Assembly (NCBI GenBank): GCA_038363925.1
Contig: JAQQWL010000013.1
Span: 1 to 64,000, forward strand
Length of the DNA: 64,000 nt
Direction of reading: 5' to 3'
DNA from: Apiospora phragmitis
Lineage: Eukaryota > Ascomycota > Sordariomycetes > Amphisphaeriales > Apiosporaceae
Within the stretch, counting starts at the first letter, position 1; each line of letters begins with the position of its first letter. Below the pieces are notes generated by a model that saw nothing but the letters and a program-made list of their open reading frames with translations, was not told the DNA's origin and ran no database searches. Positions 12,068 through 21,453 of this stretch are shown here, piece by piece. Made by a program: the position numbers and the translations under genes.

Positions 12068-13739
12068 ATGGCTCAGAACACAAGCAACACATCGATACCC
12101 CACGGTGGCAAGACGATCAGGATTGTGGAACTGGCGCAGAGCATCATAGATGGCGTTGCCCAGTTACAAACCGTCTTCTCTGAGAAAGGGGTTCCATTCC
12201 CTCCTTTGAAGAGGATGCTCCTCACAATTTCCCCATGGAAGCATTCGATGCCCGTGATGTGGTCCTTGATGCGTCTGCAGAGCTCTACGACTTGCTCCTC
12301 GACCCTATCACTTTGATGCTGAAGCAAGGCTCTGTCAGTTTCTCCAAAGAATATCTATCTCGCAAAATGAGTTGCTGATTTCTGTTTGTAGTATACTAAC
12401 ATGGTCTGCTTTCAAGCAATTACACGCTTCAGAATTGCCGAGAAGGTACCAACGGATGGAGGCCAAATCTCGTTTGCGGACATCGCAAAGAAGGCTGGCG
12501 TCTCTGAGCGAATGATCCAGCGCCTCCTTCGCCACGCCATAACTATGCGCGTTTTCCGAGAACCGCAGGAAGGCTTCGTGGCTCACACCCAGGCATCCAA
12601 GGCCCTCACCAACCCAGATACCGCCCACTGGTTGGCAAGTGGGACGGAGGACATGTGGCCGGCAGCAGTAAAGGTACGTCTTATCTACTAAACGTTTACC
12701 ACTTACCCGTATCGTACTTCCACTAATATTGGACAGGTGGTCGACGCCCTTGAGAAGTGGGGAGACTCACAAGAACCTAACCACACGGTATAACCCACTA
12801 GTCCCCGTTTGATGTCTTCAAGAGTCTGGCCACGGACTCTTCTAATCTTGATGTTATGAAGATACATCAGGGTTATCGATTTGATTTTAATCTAACCCGA
12901 TATTCGCGTTGTAAATCGTAGGGCTTCTCTCTTGCGCACAACCTCGATGGCTCGATTTACGACTACGTTGCAGCTGACCCGGCCCGGGCCACGCGATTCT
13001 CGGCGACCAGTAAGCACTTTCCTATTCTCAATACTCCCTACCAGCTTACAATAACTGTCGCAGTGAACACGTTGAGCTCATCTGAGGAATACGACTTGAC
13101 CTACGTGCTGGACCACTACGACTGGGCTTCGTTGGGAGCTGCCCGAGTCGTCGATCTCGGCGGCGCCGAGGGGCATGTGTCTGCCGCATTGGCCAAACGA
13201 TTCCCAGATCTTACCTTTGTGGTACAAGACATAGCCCAAGTCGTTGCCAACGCTGGCGCGAACTTGCCGGCCGATCTGCAGACTAGGGTGAGCTTCATGG
13301 CGCACGACCTGTTCAAACCTCAGACTGTCGTTGCCGATGTCTACTACTTGCGGTGGATCCTGCACAATTGGTCCGATAAGTACTGCAAGCTTATCCTGGA
13401 GGCCCTGGTACCTACCTTGAAGGATGGTTCTAGGATACTGATTCAGGACTTTTGCATGTCGAAGTCCGGAGAAGTGGCGCTTTGGAGAGAGCAGGACGCA
13501 CGGTATGTTGCTTACCCTAAATAAGAAAAGTTCTACCCGGAGACAGCCTTTTGACTAACCTTCATCTACCCAGTGCGATGGATATGAATATGGCCGCCAC
13601 ATTCAACGCCCTTGAAAGAACAGCAAGTGATTGGAAATGTCTGCTTCAGGACGCAGATCCAAGATTCATTCTTGAGGAAATCATCCAGCCAAAGGGATCC
13701 GCGTTATCCATGATCGACATTCGATGTAAGACAGGCTGA
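12068..13739 (+). CDS. SAM-dependent O-methyltransferase (class I, fungal COMT-like)
   Basis: It transfers methyl from SAM to a hydroxyl or carboxyl of a small aromatic or polyketide substrate. Six exons fit: 12068-12333, 12392-12673, 12737-12787, 12922-13009, 13064-13502 and 13574-13739. The N-terminal dimerisation/winged-helix part includes QAITRFRIAEKVP and AGVSERMIQRLLRHA. The SAM site is VVDLGGAEGHVSAALAKRF, and the catalytic histidine lies in RWILHNWSDKYC. The end EIIQPKGSALSMIDIRCK is typical. The length is about 430 residues. One base is missing near 12205: one more T in the TTT run would join PFPP to FEEDAPHNF. Without it exon 1 is broken. As a neighbour of an A-T-TE synthetase it is a plausible tailoring enzyme, although 7.7 kb, much of it transposons, now separate them. 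Confidence 0.85.
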
Positions 13740-14231
13740 AGAAGACATGAATGCGTTTGTTACAGTTTTACTTGAGGAGAGGGCCATCCGCTGTGAGAGC
13801 ATCGGACTATGAGGCTTTCTCTCTACCATTCGTCATAGGAGGTGACCTTGTTCGGGTGCAGCCTTACTGGCATTTGATGGAATTATGGCTCGTATGTTTG
13901 TGATTAGTTGAGTAGTTATAGCTTTCATTTGGTTTAAGATATGTTATCAATGAGCTTCGTGTGCGCGACGAGGATGACATGATGACTGTGCTGATTAGTG
14001 AGCACTAGAGAGGACAATTAATGCAGATGCCTAATTCGCGACGCCAAGGACGCTAGACGAACCAAAGTATTGGGCAAGTATTAACAGAGTAGCAAGCACT
14101 GCCTTGATAAAGCCCTGCTAACGCGCCAATTTGTTTCAGCCCCCATCTCTTCAGGCCATTAGATATGTCCGAAGTGATTAGCTTCCTTCCAACTTTCCTT
14201 ACCCTTACCCCACCATGACCAATCCTACGAG
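13740..14231. other. Intergenic, no gene seen
   Basis: The region contains a short open stretch at about 13803-13904 that reads ASDYEAFSLPFVIGGDLVRV on the plus strand and ends in a stop. It has no start codon or family resemblance that I can name. Otherwise nothing is recognised. The HET gene promoter must lie in the second half. Confidence 0.35.
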
Positions 14232-15974
14232 ATGCGTTTCATCGACACAACCACCTTCAAGTTCCATGAACTGACCGACTCGGAGGTGCGAGATCTGGAG
14301 AATGGATACTCCACCCTCTCGCATCGTTGGACATGGGGAAGCGACGAGATAAAGTATCACGATATCCTAGCCCTGGATGACAAAGTGAGAGCTAAAGGCG
14401 GTTACTCCAAATTTGCCAGTGCGTGCGCTTTGGCGAAGGGGCTAGGCTACGATCTGATCTGGATGAGACGTGTTGCATCAACAAAACCGACTCGGTCGAG
14501 CTGGGCGAGGCTATCAACTCCATGTACCGGTGGTACGCCGAATCTGCTATCTGTATCGCCTACCTCGAGGATGTCGCTTCCGTGGAGTATACGGAGCAGA
14601 GCGAATGGTTTATGAGGGGATGGACGCTGCAAGAATTGATTGCGCCCAAGAGGCTCCAGTTCTACAACTCCCACTGGAGCCTCTTGGGCGACAAGTCCAG
14701 TCTCAGCGACGTCCTCGTTCGCAAGACGGGGATCCCGGCGGATGTACTGAAGAACCAAAAGGACCCGCGGGCCTGTTCGGTCGCGCAGCGGATGTCCTGG
14801 GCTGCTGGGCGACGACAGGTCGTCTGGAGGACCGCGCTTACAGCTTGATGGGTTTATTTAGTGTCAATATGCCCATGATATACGGCGAACGGGAACAGGC
14901 GTTTCTGCGACTGCAACGGGAAATCATTGCCAACTCCAGCGTCGAGTCGATATTTGCCTGGGATCTGACCATGCTAGAGAACGAGACCAAGGGCGTGGAT
15001 CAGGTATATAGCGGATTGCTGGCTCCGTCCCCGGCATGCTTCGCGCGGTCTGGCGATTTCGTCAGTCTCGGAGGTTCGGCCGGATTCCACATCAACCAAT
15101 TCGGGTTAAATATTTCCCTACCTGCAACGCCGATAACTCCGCCATTAAGGATGTACCGCGGCCTTTTGAACGTTGGTCACCTGGAAGTGCGCGGGCAGTA
15201 CGCCTTGTTCCTCCACGAGTCCGGAGACACCAAATATGTTCGAGTTAGCAGCAGCAAAGGAGAAGGCTCCGTCATGACTGAGATGGCGCCGCAGGAGTTG
15301 ATCCACGTCAAGATTTCTCTGGTGGTGACGGAGCCACCCGTATATATCTACCCCGGGTTTTGGCTGCGCAAGCTCAGCCACGACCCGAGCGCTTGCCACG
15401 TCAACCAGCTTGAGAGGGCCTACACAACCGAGCATGACCGGATGAGGTTGCCAGTGGAGGGAGTCGGCACCGTCGGCATTATCCAGCTCAACATCCCTGA
15501 GACCGGCCTCCTCGGTGGCCTAACTTGGATCAAGATTGGTTTCGACCCCTATTACCAGCCCATGTGCTGCTTGATACGGCCTTTGGTTGACTACCATGGC
15601 AGCGCCAGTTCCAAGCTCATGCGAACGCAGTCCGCGGATCTACTACGAAACCCGCGCGGCTCCGCCGGGAGGCAAGACCATCCCATCTTCGACAAGGGCG
15701 GACGATGCCCTCGGGCGAGGCCCTGCCGGGGGTCCTCCCCGGAACATACGTCCACAAGACAGCCGTGGGAGGCTTCGATAGGGGCTTTGATCTCACATAC
15801 AAGGGATTGCGCTTCGACCTTTCGGTTTCCGCCCAGCGTGTCCCGGACATGGAGCAGAGGGCGCCGGCAGAGGTTTGGGTGCTCGATGTCGTCTGTGAGA
15901 CAACACCACCCCCGCCACAAGAAGGCTATGACTGGTGCTGTTACAAAGCAGCCCCAATTCGAAACACTAACTAG
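14232..15974 (+). CDS. HET-domain (heterokaryon incompatibility) protein, frameshifted
   Basis: HET proteins act in fungal non-self recognition and can trigger cell death. The domain shows its usual blocks in order: YSTLSHRW (about residue 27), CCINKTDSVELGEAINSMY, EWFMRGWTLQELIAP, and EDRAYSLMGLFSVNMPMIYG. The C-terminal part after about residue 260 is not recognised. The reading is broken near 14465 (one G missing; restoring it gives WMETCCINK), near 14810 (one base missing) and at least twice between about 15590 and 15715. The last segment ends YDWCCYKAAPIRNTN before the stop at 15974. With the breaks ignored, the protein is about 580 residues. Repeated breaks suggest decay, though assembly error cannot be excluded. 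It is a common companion of accessory regions and not necessarily part of the metabolite locus. Confidence 0.82.
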
Positions 15975-16343
15975 GCTCATGGAAATCGATGTGCTGATTA
16001 TTACTGGACGAGGAGCACCTCCAGACCTCGGAGATTGGAATGCTGTATCTGATGTCAGACATAGTTGTAGAGAGATTGGCACACTGAGAAATTGAGCTTG
16101 TGTCTGACTGAGCGCCCACTTGCTCTCCGCGTCTTTAGTGGAGCAACTCGACAACCTATTGGCTAGGCTTAGTAAGGTCCCAAGCAGTTGGTAACGAGAA
16201 CATGAATTTCTCCCTAACTCCGCACCATTCTGTTCTTTCTGAACTTCTCACATTCTCAAGGTTGTTGAAGAAATGAAAGCTAACGGTTAAGAAGTAAATC
16301 CCAGCAGCCTTTCAAGGCCAATTTCAATCGAAATATATAGGTC
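15975..16343. other. Intergenic, promoter of the interrupted P450
   Basis: About 370 bases without a recognisable gene. An AAATATATAGG stretch lies at 16330-16340, immediately before the P450 start codon, and may belong to the promoter or 5' leader. Confidence 0.35.
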
Positions 16344-16764
16344 ATGGAGGTTCTTCCTGCTGTATTCACGTATCACGTGCTGGCGGGCACGGTCGCCCTC
16401 CTTTTGGTTCTTGTAACATGGCGTCGTTACTGGGCCCCAATTAGCCACATCCCTGGACCATTCACTGCATCGTTCACTCGGCTCTGGCACATGCATCGTA
16501 TATTGAAGGGCGATCAAAACACCGAGCTCATCCGACTGCACGAGAAACATGGTAGCGATTCCCCATTCATCAACCATGGAACCAGAACTCTTCTAACTTG
16601 ACTTGATAGGTTACTTCGTCAGAATCTCGTTCGATGGAGTCAGTGTCAGCCATCCCGACGCCATCAAGAAGGTCCTGCTTGCGCCTTTAGAAAAGGTCCG
16701 TTTACCCCTCTTTCCTAAACACTGGGCCATATCCCATTTAAGTCTTATCACATATCAACATCCT

Positions 16765-17890
16765 TTAGGGATGTTCGGTACGAAGGGCGAAAGAACTCTA
16801 TACGAAAGTAATTCGCAGCGTACTCGCATACGGAGCATCGGCTTGGCACAAAGTAGCCGATACCGAAAAGGGGCCGGCCCTTAGCCTTACCATAGTCCAG
16901 AACTCCTGCCTCCGGACCGTAACAGGGGCATATAAGGCGACCCCCCAACGCTACTTAGAGACTGAAGCGGCAGTCCCCCCCCCCCCCTCGACCTCTATTT
17001 AAATGCGAGGGCAGCTAGCTTCGAGATACGCACGGAGGCTACCGGGAAGCTATAACTCCTACGCGGCGCCTGTATAAAGGCGGCGGAGATTATCAATAAA
17101 GAACGTAGCGCAAGGAGGAGGAGATAAAAGAGATCCCAAGGGGCCACCAGCGAAGTCCCTGCGATTCCGTGGCTAAGCGACGCTTAACTAACGTCAGCTA
17201 AATAATGGCTAGGCGGTTAAACGGTTAAACAAGCGCTTAAAGAGAAATGGGAATAAAGATGGTTCTACGCTATTACTCCTACGCGAGGCCGCCGCGAACT
17301 AGCCGCAGAGTCGTTACTAAACTAAGGAGTATGCCGTCGTTATAATAATATGCTTAAGCATAAAGCATCGGTTTTAATATAAGCACGTATTAAAAGAATA
17401 GGATTAAAGTCGTTCCTATTTACTTACCGGGTTTTAAACGTTTCGACGCCGCTATATAACTACGGTAAAGGGCGGGAAATAATTAAATACCTAATTTTAT
17501 ACTATAAAGATTTCGAAAAAAGGTAAGAATAGTTAATAAGATAACTAATACTTAGTTTATTATAAACTCGCCGCGATTTAGCGGCGCTTATTATAAAAAA
17601 AAAATAACGAAAATAATCGCAAAGTAGCTCTTACGGACCGGTCGATTATCGCTATATAAGCTGGTAATAAAGATCGGGGGACCACTTAAACCTAAATAAT
17701 CTCTTTAGGCCCTAAAATAAGGGTTACTAGGCTAATAAGTAAAAACTAGCATAGTAACGTCGAGCACGTGAGGTAGATTTTACGATATAGCAGCGTATAT
17801 TTTTAGTCCAGCTTCGGCACGGTTTATTACACGAGGAACTAGGTAGATATACCGAAGGCCTTCGGCCTACGGCGTACTATTAATAATAAT
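16765..17890 (+). mobile_element. Transposon-derived insert in a P450 intron
   Basis: The insert is flanked by an 11-bp duplication (ATCAACATCCT at 16754-16764 and 17891-17901). Its left end (from about 16773) reads TGTTCGGTACGAAGGGCG and looks like an LTR start. It includes a TATA-like CATATAAGG and a run of 12-13 C near 16977. The middle is partly AT-rich and degraded. The right end, 17635-17890, is module copy B, nearly identical to 688-930. The two ends do not match each other, so the insert is probably composite or internally rearranged. An 11-bp duplication would fit a Mutator-like transposition better than an LTR element. Confidence 0.7.
17635..17890 (+). repeat. Repeat module copy B
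   Basis: This is nearly collinear with 688-930, including GAGCACGT(G/A)AGGTAGATTTTACGATAT and the shared end GTACTATTAATAATAAT (copy A differs from it by one base). Copy B keeps more C and G than copy A, so it has been mutated less or later. It forms the right end of the insert in the P450 intron. Confidence 0.75.
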
Positions 17891-18551
17891 ATCAACATCC
17901 TAGGCCCCCTGGCACAAAGCCTTGGCGATACCGGACTACCGATTCCAGAGCGCCATGTCCACCACGGACCCCAAACAAAAGAGGGGGCGATCTAGACGGC
18001 TGGCCCCCGGCTACGCTTTATCCAACGTGATCAAATCAGAACTTGCCATTGATAAGACAGTGTCGATGTTTCTTAATTGGTTAAACGCTTATTCTTCTTC
18101 CCAAAAGCTAATAAATCTAGGCAGGTTCTTCTCTTAACTAACCTTTAATATACGTCGCCCTTTTTAAAATTTTCTTAGTCATGTCACCTCTAAGCTATAT
18201 GCGGTCCTGTGTTAACATGTCGACAAGGTTATTGGCGAAGTTACATTTTCACGCAAATTCGGATTCCTAGAGCAGGGCATAGATGTGGGCAATTCTATCA
18301 GCAGCTCTCTGGCTCTGAACGCATACATTGCCGTCGCCGCGTTTCTCAGATGGCTGCATGTCGCCCTGCTGGCTAACCCCATCGTGACCTGGCTAGCCAT
18401 CCTACCCATGGGCCACCTGTTGAACACGACCAAAAAGGCTGTTAGTGAGCGACAACACAGCACAGATGCCCGCTGGGACATCTTGGCCTCTTGGCTCCAG
18501 CAGATGCGTCAATACCCCGACCAGATGGACATGAAGACCAACCACACCCAG

Positions 18552-18904
18552 GTATATATGCATCAACCTCGGGTAATGCGTCGTTGGCCTATATATAAAT
18601 AAATAACCGAACCTAGGTGCTAGGAGCGCGATTAGGAAACTTGGCGTATATGGCGTTATTAAGCGCTACTATAATCAAATTGCATGATATTGCATCATAT
18701 GGCTTCTTTATTCGGTCGCCATGATTAATTACTGACGAAGTAGGTGGGAAGGATTATTTTTAAGGTGTTTGCTCACCGATATCGATACGAGCTAGTCCCA
18801 ATTGTACGTCCCATTTGTACCTAACCTATCTATAACTGCGATTGAGCTCTTTCTCATTTCCTGTTAGTAGCGTTCTTACCGACATTCTTTCCTGATTTCC
18901 GTTC
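18552..18904. other. Non-coding stretch after the truncated P450
   Basis: After the donor-like GTATATAT at 18552 no further P450 sequence follows. The DNA is mildly AT-rich with no identifiable element. The rearrangement that removed the P450 3' half should lie at the start of this stretch. Confidence 0.4.
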
Positions 18905-19225
18905 TTGCAAGCAGCTCCTCTCTCCAGCAGCTCTTTTCTGTTAGCAGCTCTGTTCTGCCAGCCGCTCTGTTCTGCCAGCCGCTCTGTTCTGTCAGCAGTT
19001 CTTTTCTGCTACCAGTTCTTTTCTGCCAGCAGTTCTTTTCTGCCACCAGCTCTGTTCTGCCAGCTCTGTTCTGCTACCAGTTCTTTTCTGCTACCAGTTC
19101 TTTTCTGCTACCAGTTCTTTTCTGTCAGCAGTCCTTTTCTGTCAGCAGTTCTCTTCTGCCAGCCCCTCTCATCTGCCACCAGCTCTTTTCTGCTACCAGT
19201 TCTTCTCTGCCAGCAGTATTTTTAC
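18905..19225 (+). repeat. 17-bp minisatellite
   Basis: About 18 tandem copies of a 17-bp unit, for example CTCTGTTCTGCCAGCCG and TTCTTTTCTGCTACCAG, drift gradually in sequence. Because 17 is not a multiple of three, all frames are cycled through. The array stays open for translation as a Ser/Phe/Leu/Cys-rich string, which explains the 222-residue frame beginning at 18905. I do not regard that frame as a gene. Confidence 0.8.
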
Positions 19226-19819
19226 GGTTCTTTCCTATTTGGTTCCTGCTATCAGCTCGTTCTCCCCAAGCCGGAACCTCTACAAAGCACTACACACACG
19301 CCTAGTAGGGTGCGCACCTGGTACAGCCAGCCCGAGTACATTCCACACCACAATGATAACAAATCACATCGTTCGCTACCATTGATGCTCCAGCAAGGTA
19401 AGCCCTACAAACGTCGAAAACGACGTCTTATGTCATCCCCATCCCTACTTGTACATTGGACCTATCCCCTGTTCGCCCCCCCCCCCCTCCCTCCAGAGAT
19501 TCTCCTAATGACAATCCCTCTTGCACCACATGGGTCCTCCGCTTTCTCTCTTCTTTCCTTTCTTCCTAGTTAGCTCACATCGAAAACGGCGTTATCGATG
19601 TTCTTCGATATTTTATGTGAGAGACATCGCTTTCGATCTTTCTTCTTGGACCTTCCCACGCGCTTTAACAATCTTATTGCGGGCGTTAAGACTTGCTCCA
19701 GCCCCATCTGACTATAAACTTCGTAGGAGTCCTTTGATCTTCACTGCTTACCACCAGTTTATTTCTTGAATTATGTGTACTTACTTTTAATACCACCCTC
19801 TAATTTCTTCCATATTTTC
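19226..19819. other. Intergenic, no gene seen
   Basis: About 590 bases between the minisatellite and the small membrane-protein relic. It contains a run of C near 19470 and pyrimidine-rich sequence close to 19800. No conserved motif was found on either strand. Confidence 0.35.
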
Positions 19820-20257
19820 ATGATGCACAACGGCAATCGTCGGTATATAAGTTGTCCCGATGGCATGCAATGGTATGTTTGTTCCACTAACAAGTTTTCC
19901 GGTTGCTGTCTTATCGACCCGTGCGATAAGGAAACTTGTCCGACCACTGCATCGAAGGCAATACTGTAGACTTCCTCGCACTCGTACGTTACTCAGTCCT
20001 CGACGAGCACGTCAGTCCAACGACTTCTCCCGACAGCTGAGCCGGACCCTGACAGAACCATAAGCGAGCCGCATCTAGGTAATACCACGGGTTTGCCTGT
20101 ATTTGCAGCCATTGGTATCGCGCTCGGGGCCTTGTTCATTGGCAAAATACTGGGCATTCTCATTTGGATAATATTCAATAAGTATTTACGAGTTTGTTTA
20201 GTACTTAAGCTGGACCTTGCAGCTAGTGGGGCCCGTACGACATTACAAGGTAGGTAG
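19820..20257 (+). pseudogene. Small single-pass membrane protein with GCC-DPC cysteine motif, nonsense-mutated
   Basis: One frame runs from ATG 19820 to the stop at 20257, about 145 residues. The only interruption is a TAG at 19967-19969. The N-terminal half holds the cysteine motif CSTNKFSGCCLIDPC, known from many uncharacterised fungal membrane proteins (usually written FRGCCSVDPC). The middle is Ser/Thr-rich. A strong membrane segment, LPVFAAIGIALGALFIGKIL, is followed by a short tail. Reading CAG for TAG would restore a full protein, and C-to-T at CpA is the RIP signature. The repeat module copy C follows 20 bases after the stop. Function unknown. Confidence 0.6.
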
Positions 20258-20277
20258 ACATAAATAACCCCCTAAAT

Positions 20278-20597
20278 ATTATTATTATTAATAGTACGCC
20301 ATAAGCCGAAGGCCTTCGGTATATCTACTTAATTCCTCGTATAGTAAAAGTTGGATTTCCGGAACCTTCTAGTCACGTGATTACCGCCGGGGACACATCC
20401 CCACCAGAGAACTCTCTAGAAGCACTGTACGCGTAATGCCTATTCAGGAACATTCTCTCACTACGTGTATATAGACTACCTTCAGAAGCCAGTATAGCTT
20501 CATTTAGTCACTCCTTTCTAGATCAAGAGCTAGCGCCAATATACAGGTTGACACACTGTCCTCCTTTTGCTTCACAGTAGCAATAAATCTTACAATT
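20278..20597 (+). repeat. Repeat module copy C, at a gene breakpoint
   Basis: The first 65 bases (ATTATTATTATTAATAGTACGCC onward) are the reverse complement of the ends of copies A and B. From 20345 to the end CAATAAATCTTACA it matches the LTR-like part of copy A (436-690). Composition is normal, so this copy is little affected by RIP. It sits exactly between the end of the small membrane-protein relic and the start of an ankyrin fragment whose 5' end is missing. No target duplication is seen. Confidence 0.65.
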
Positions 20598-20601
20598 GGT
20601 G

Positions 20602-21305
20602 AAGGTTATCATGCCGCGGGAACGGATATCTGCCGCTTTCTTTTTGAAGCAGGTGCAAATCTAACAATCCGTGGCAACGAGTTGAAGCCAGCCCCGCTTC
20701 TCAGGGCCGCCCAGAGGCGCAACCTTGACATCATGGACTTGATGCTGTCCAAGGGGGCAGACATTGAAGAGGTGGACCGCCAAACAGCCTCATATAGTAA
20801 GGGCTACAACGTGCTGTATTACCTAGCCATCCAGCCAAACACAACTAATCGTGCCGACGGAAGCTACAACAAGGCCATCGCAAAGTTAATGGAGAAGTGG
20901 CTTCTAGATGCCGGCTCCTGCGACCCACACAAGCGCTCATGCATCCTGGCGCACCATAACGGCACTCACGGCACTCTGTTACACCTGTATGCGAGAGGTC
21001 GCATGCCTTGCGCAGTCGATGCCCTGATCCGAGGCGGCGCCGACGTGAACGCGATCACTACAGTAAAACCGCGGCGGGCGCCTTCATTGATGCAGCAGAC
21101 ACCCCTGGACGCATATATCTGGGAGAAGGAACTAAAGAATACGTACGAAACTCCCCCAGAGTACGACACCTATGAGGAAGGTGAATATATTCGTGCAATG
21201 GACAATGCAGTGCTTGCGGCTTTGAGGGGGGCGGGTGGGAAGCGTCTGTCGGAACTTGAGGCCGAATCCCACCCGGCAGATGGTTTACGTCGATTACAAC
21301 TCTGA
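20602..21305 (+). pseudogene. Ankyrin-repeat protein, 3' fragment
   Basis: The open frame starts directly after the repeat module. It reads through ankyrin-type helices: ICRFLFEAGANLTIRGNE, then PAPLLRAAQRRNLDIMDLML and SKGADIEEVD, then HGTLLHLYARGRMPCAVDAL and IRGGADVNA, and MQQTPLDAYIWEKELK. It ends with a short acidic tail at 21305. The first in-frame ATG (20682) lies inside a repeat, so the true N-terminus is missing. No frame error is seen in the retained part. Fungal ankyrin proteins of this kind are numerous and mostly of unknown role. Whether any product is made is doubtful. Confidence 0.7.
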
Positions 21306-21453
21306 GTCAGTTTCTTCATGGGCACGGGCGAGGACGGAATCAATGTCCAATGAGTCACAATGCTTGGTTAACAGAGATGGTTGGAATCTGAGAACCTTAT
21401 TTTGCCATACCTAAGGCGTATAGAACTATCGATAGCGTTCTACACGTGGCCCA

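Larger units (their letters stand above)
16344..18551 (+). pseudogene. Cytochrome P450 (pisatin demethylase/benzoate hydroxylase-like), split by a transposon and 3'-truncated
   Basis: This is a microsomal heme monooxygenase remnant. Exon 1 (16344-16551) has an N-terminal membrane anchor followed by HIPGPFTASFTRLWHM. Exon 2 (16610-16695) reads YFVRISFDGVSVSHPDAIKKV. The next intron starts at 16696 and is interrupted at 16765 by a 1.1-kb insert. Removing the insert and one copy of the 11-bp duplication leaves an ordinary intron of about 71 bp ending CATCCTAG. Exon 3 starts at 17904 (WHKALAIPDYRFQSAMSTTDPK), and another exon runs from about 18230 to 18551. There the similarity stops before the I-helix. 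The ExxR and heme-cysteine regions are absent, so no active enzyme can be made. No frame error was noticed in the surviving exons. The missing half is not found elsewhere in the window; the P450 at 21454-22775 is a different type. Confidence 0.85.

Noticed and set aside
13803..13904. Short peptide-like stretch ASDYEAFSLPFVIGGDLVRV
   Set aside because: No start codon, splice context or recognisable family. Too short to support a gene.
18905..19573. 222-residue open frame
   Set aside because: Its first half is a 17-bp tandem repeat without stops, and the rest shows no family. Treated as a minisatellite.
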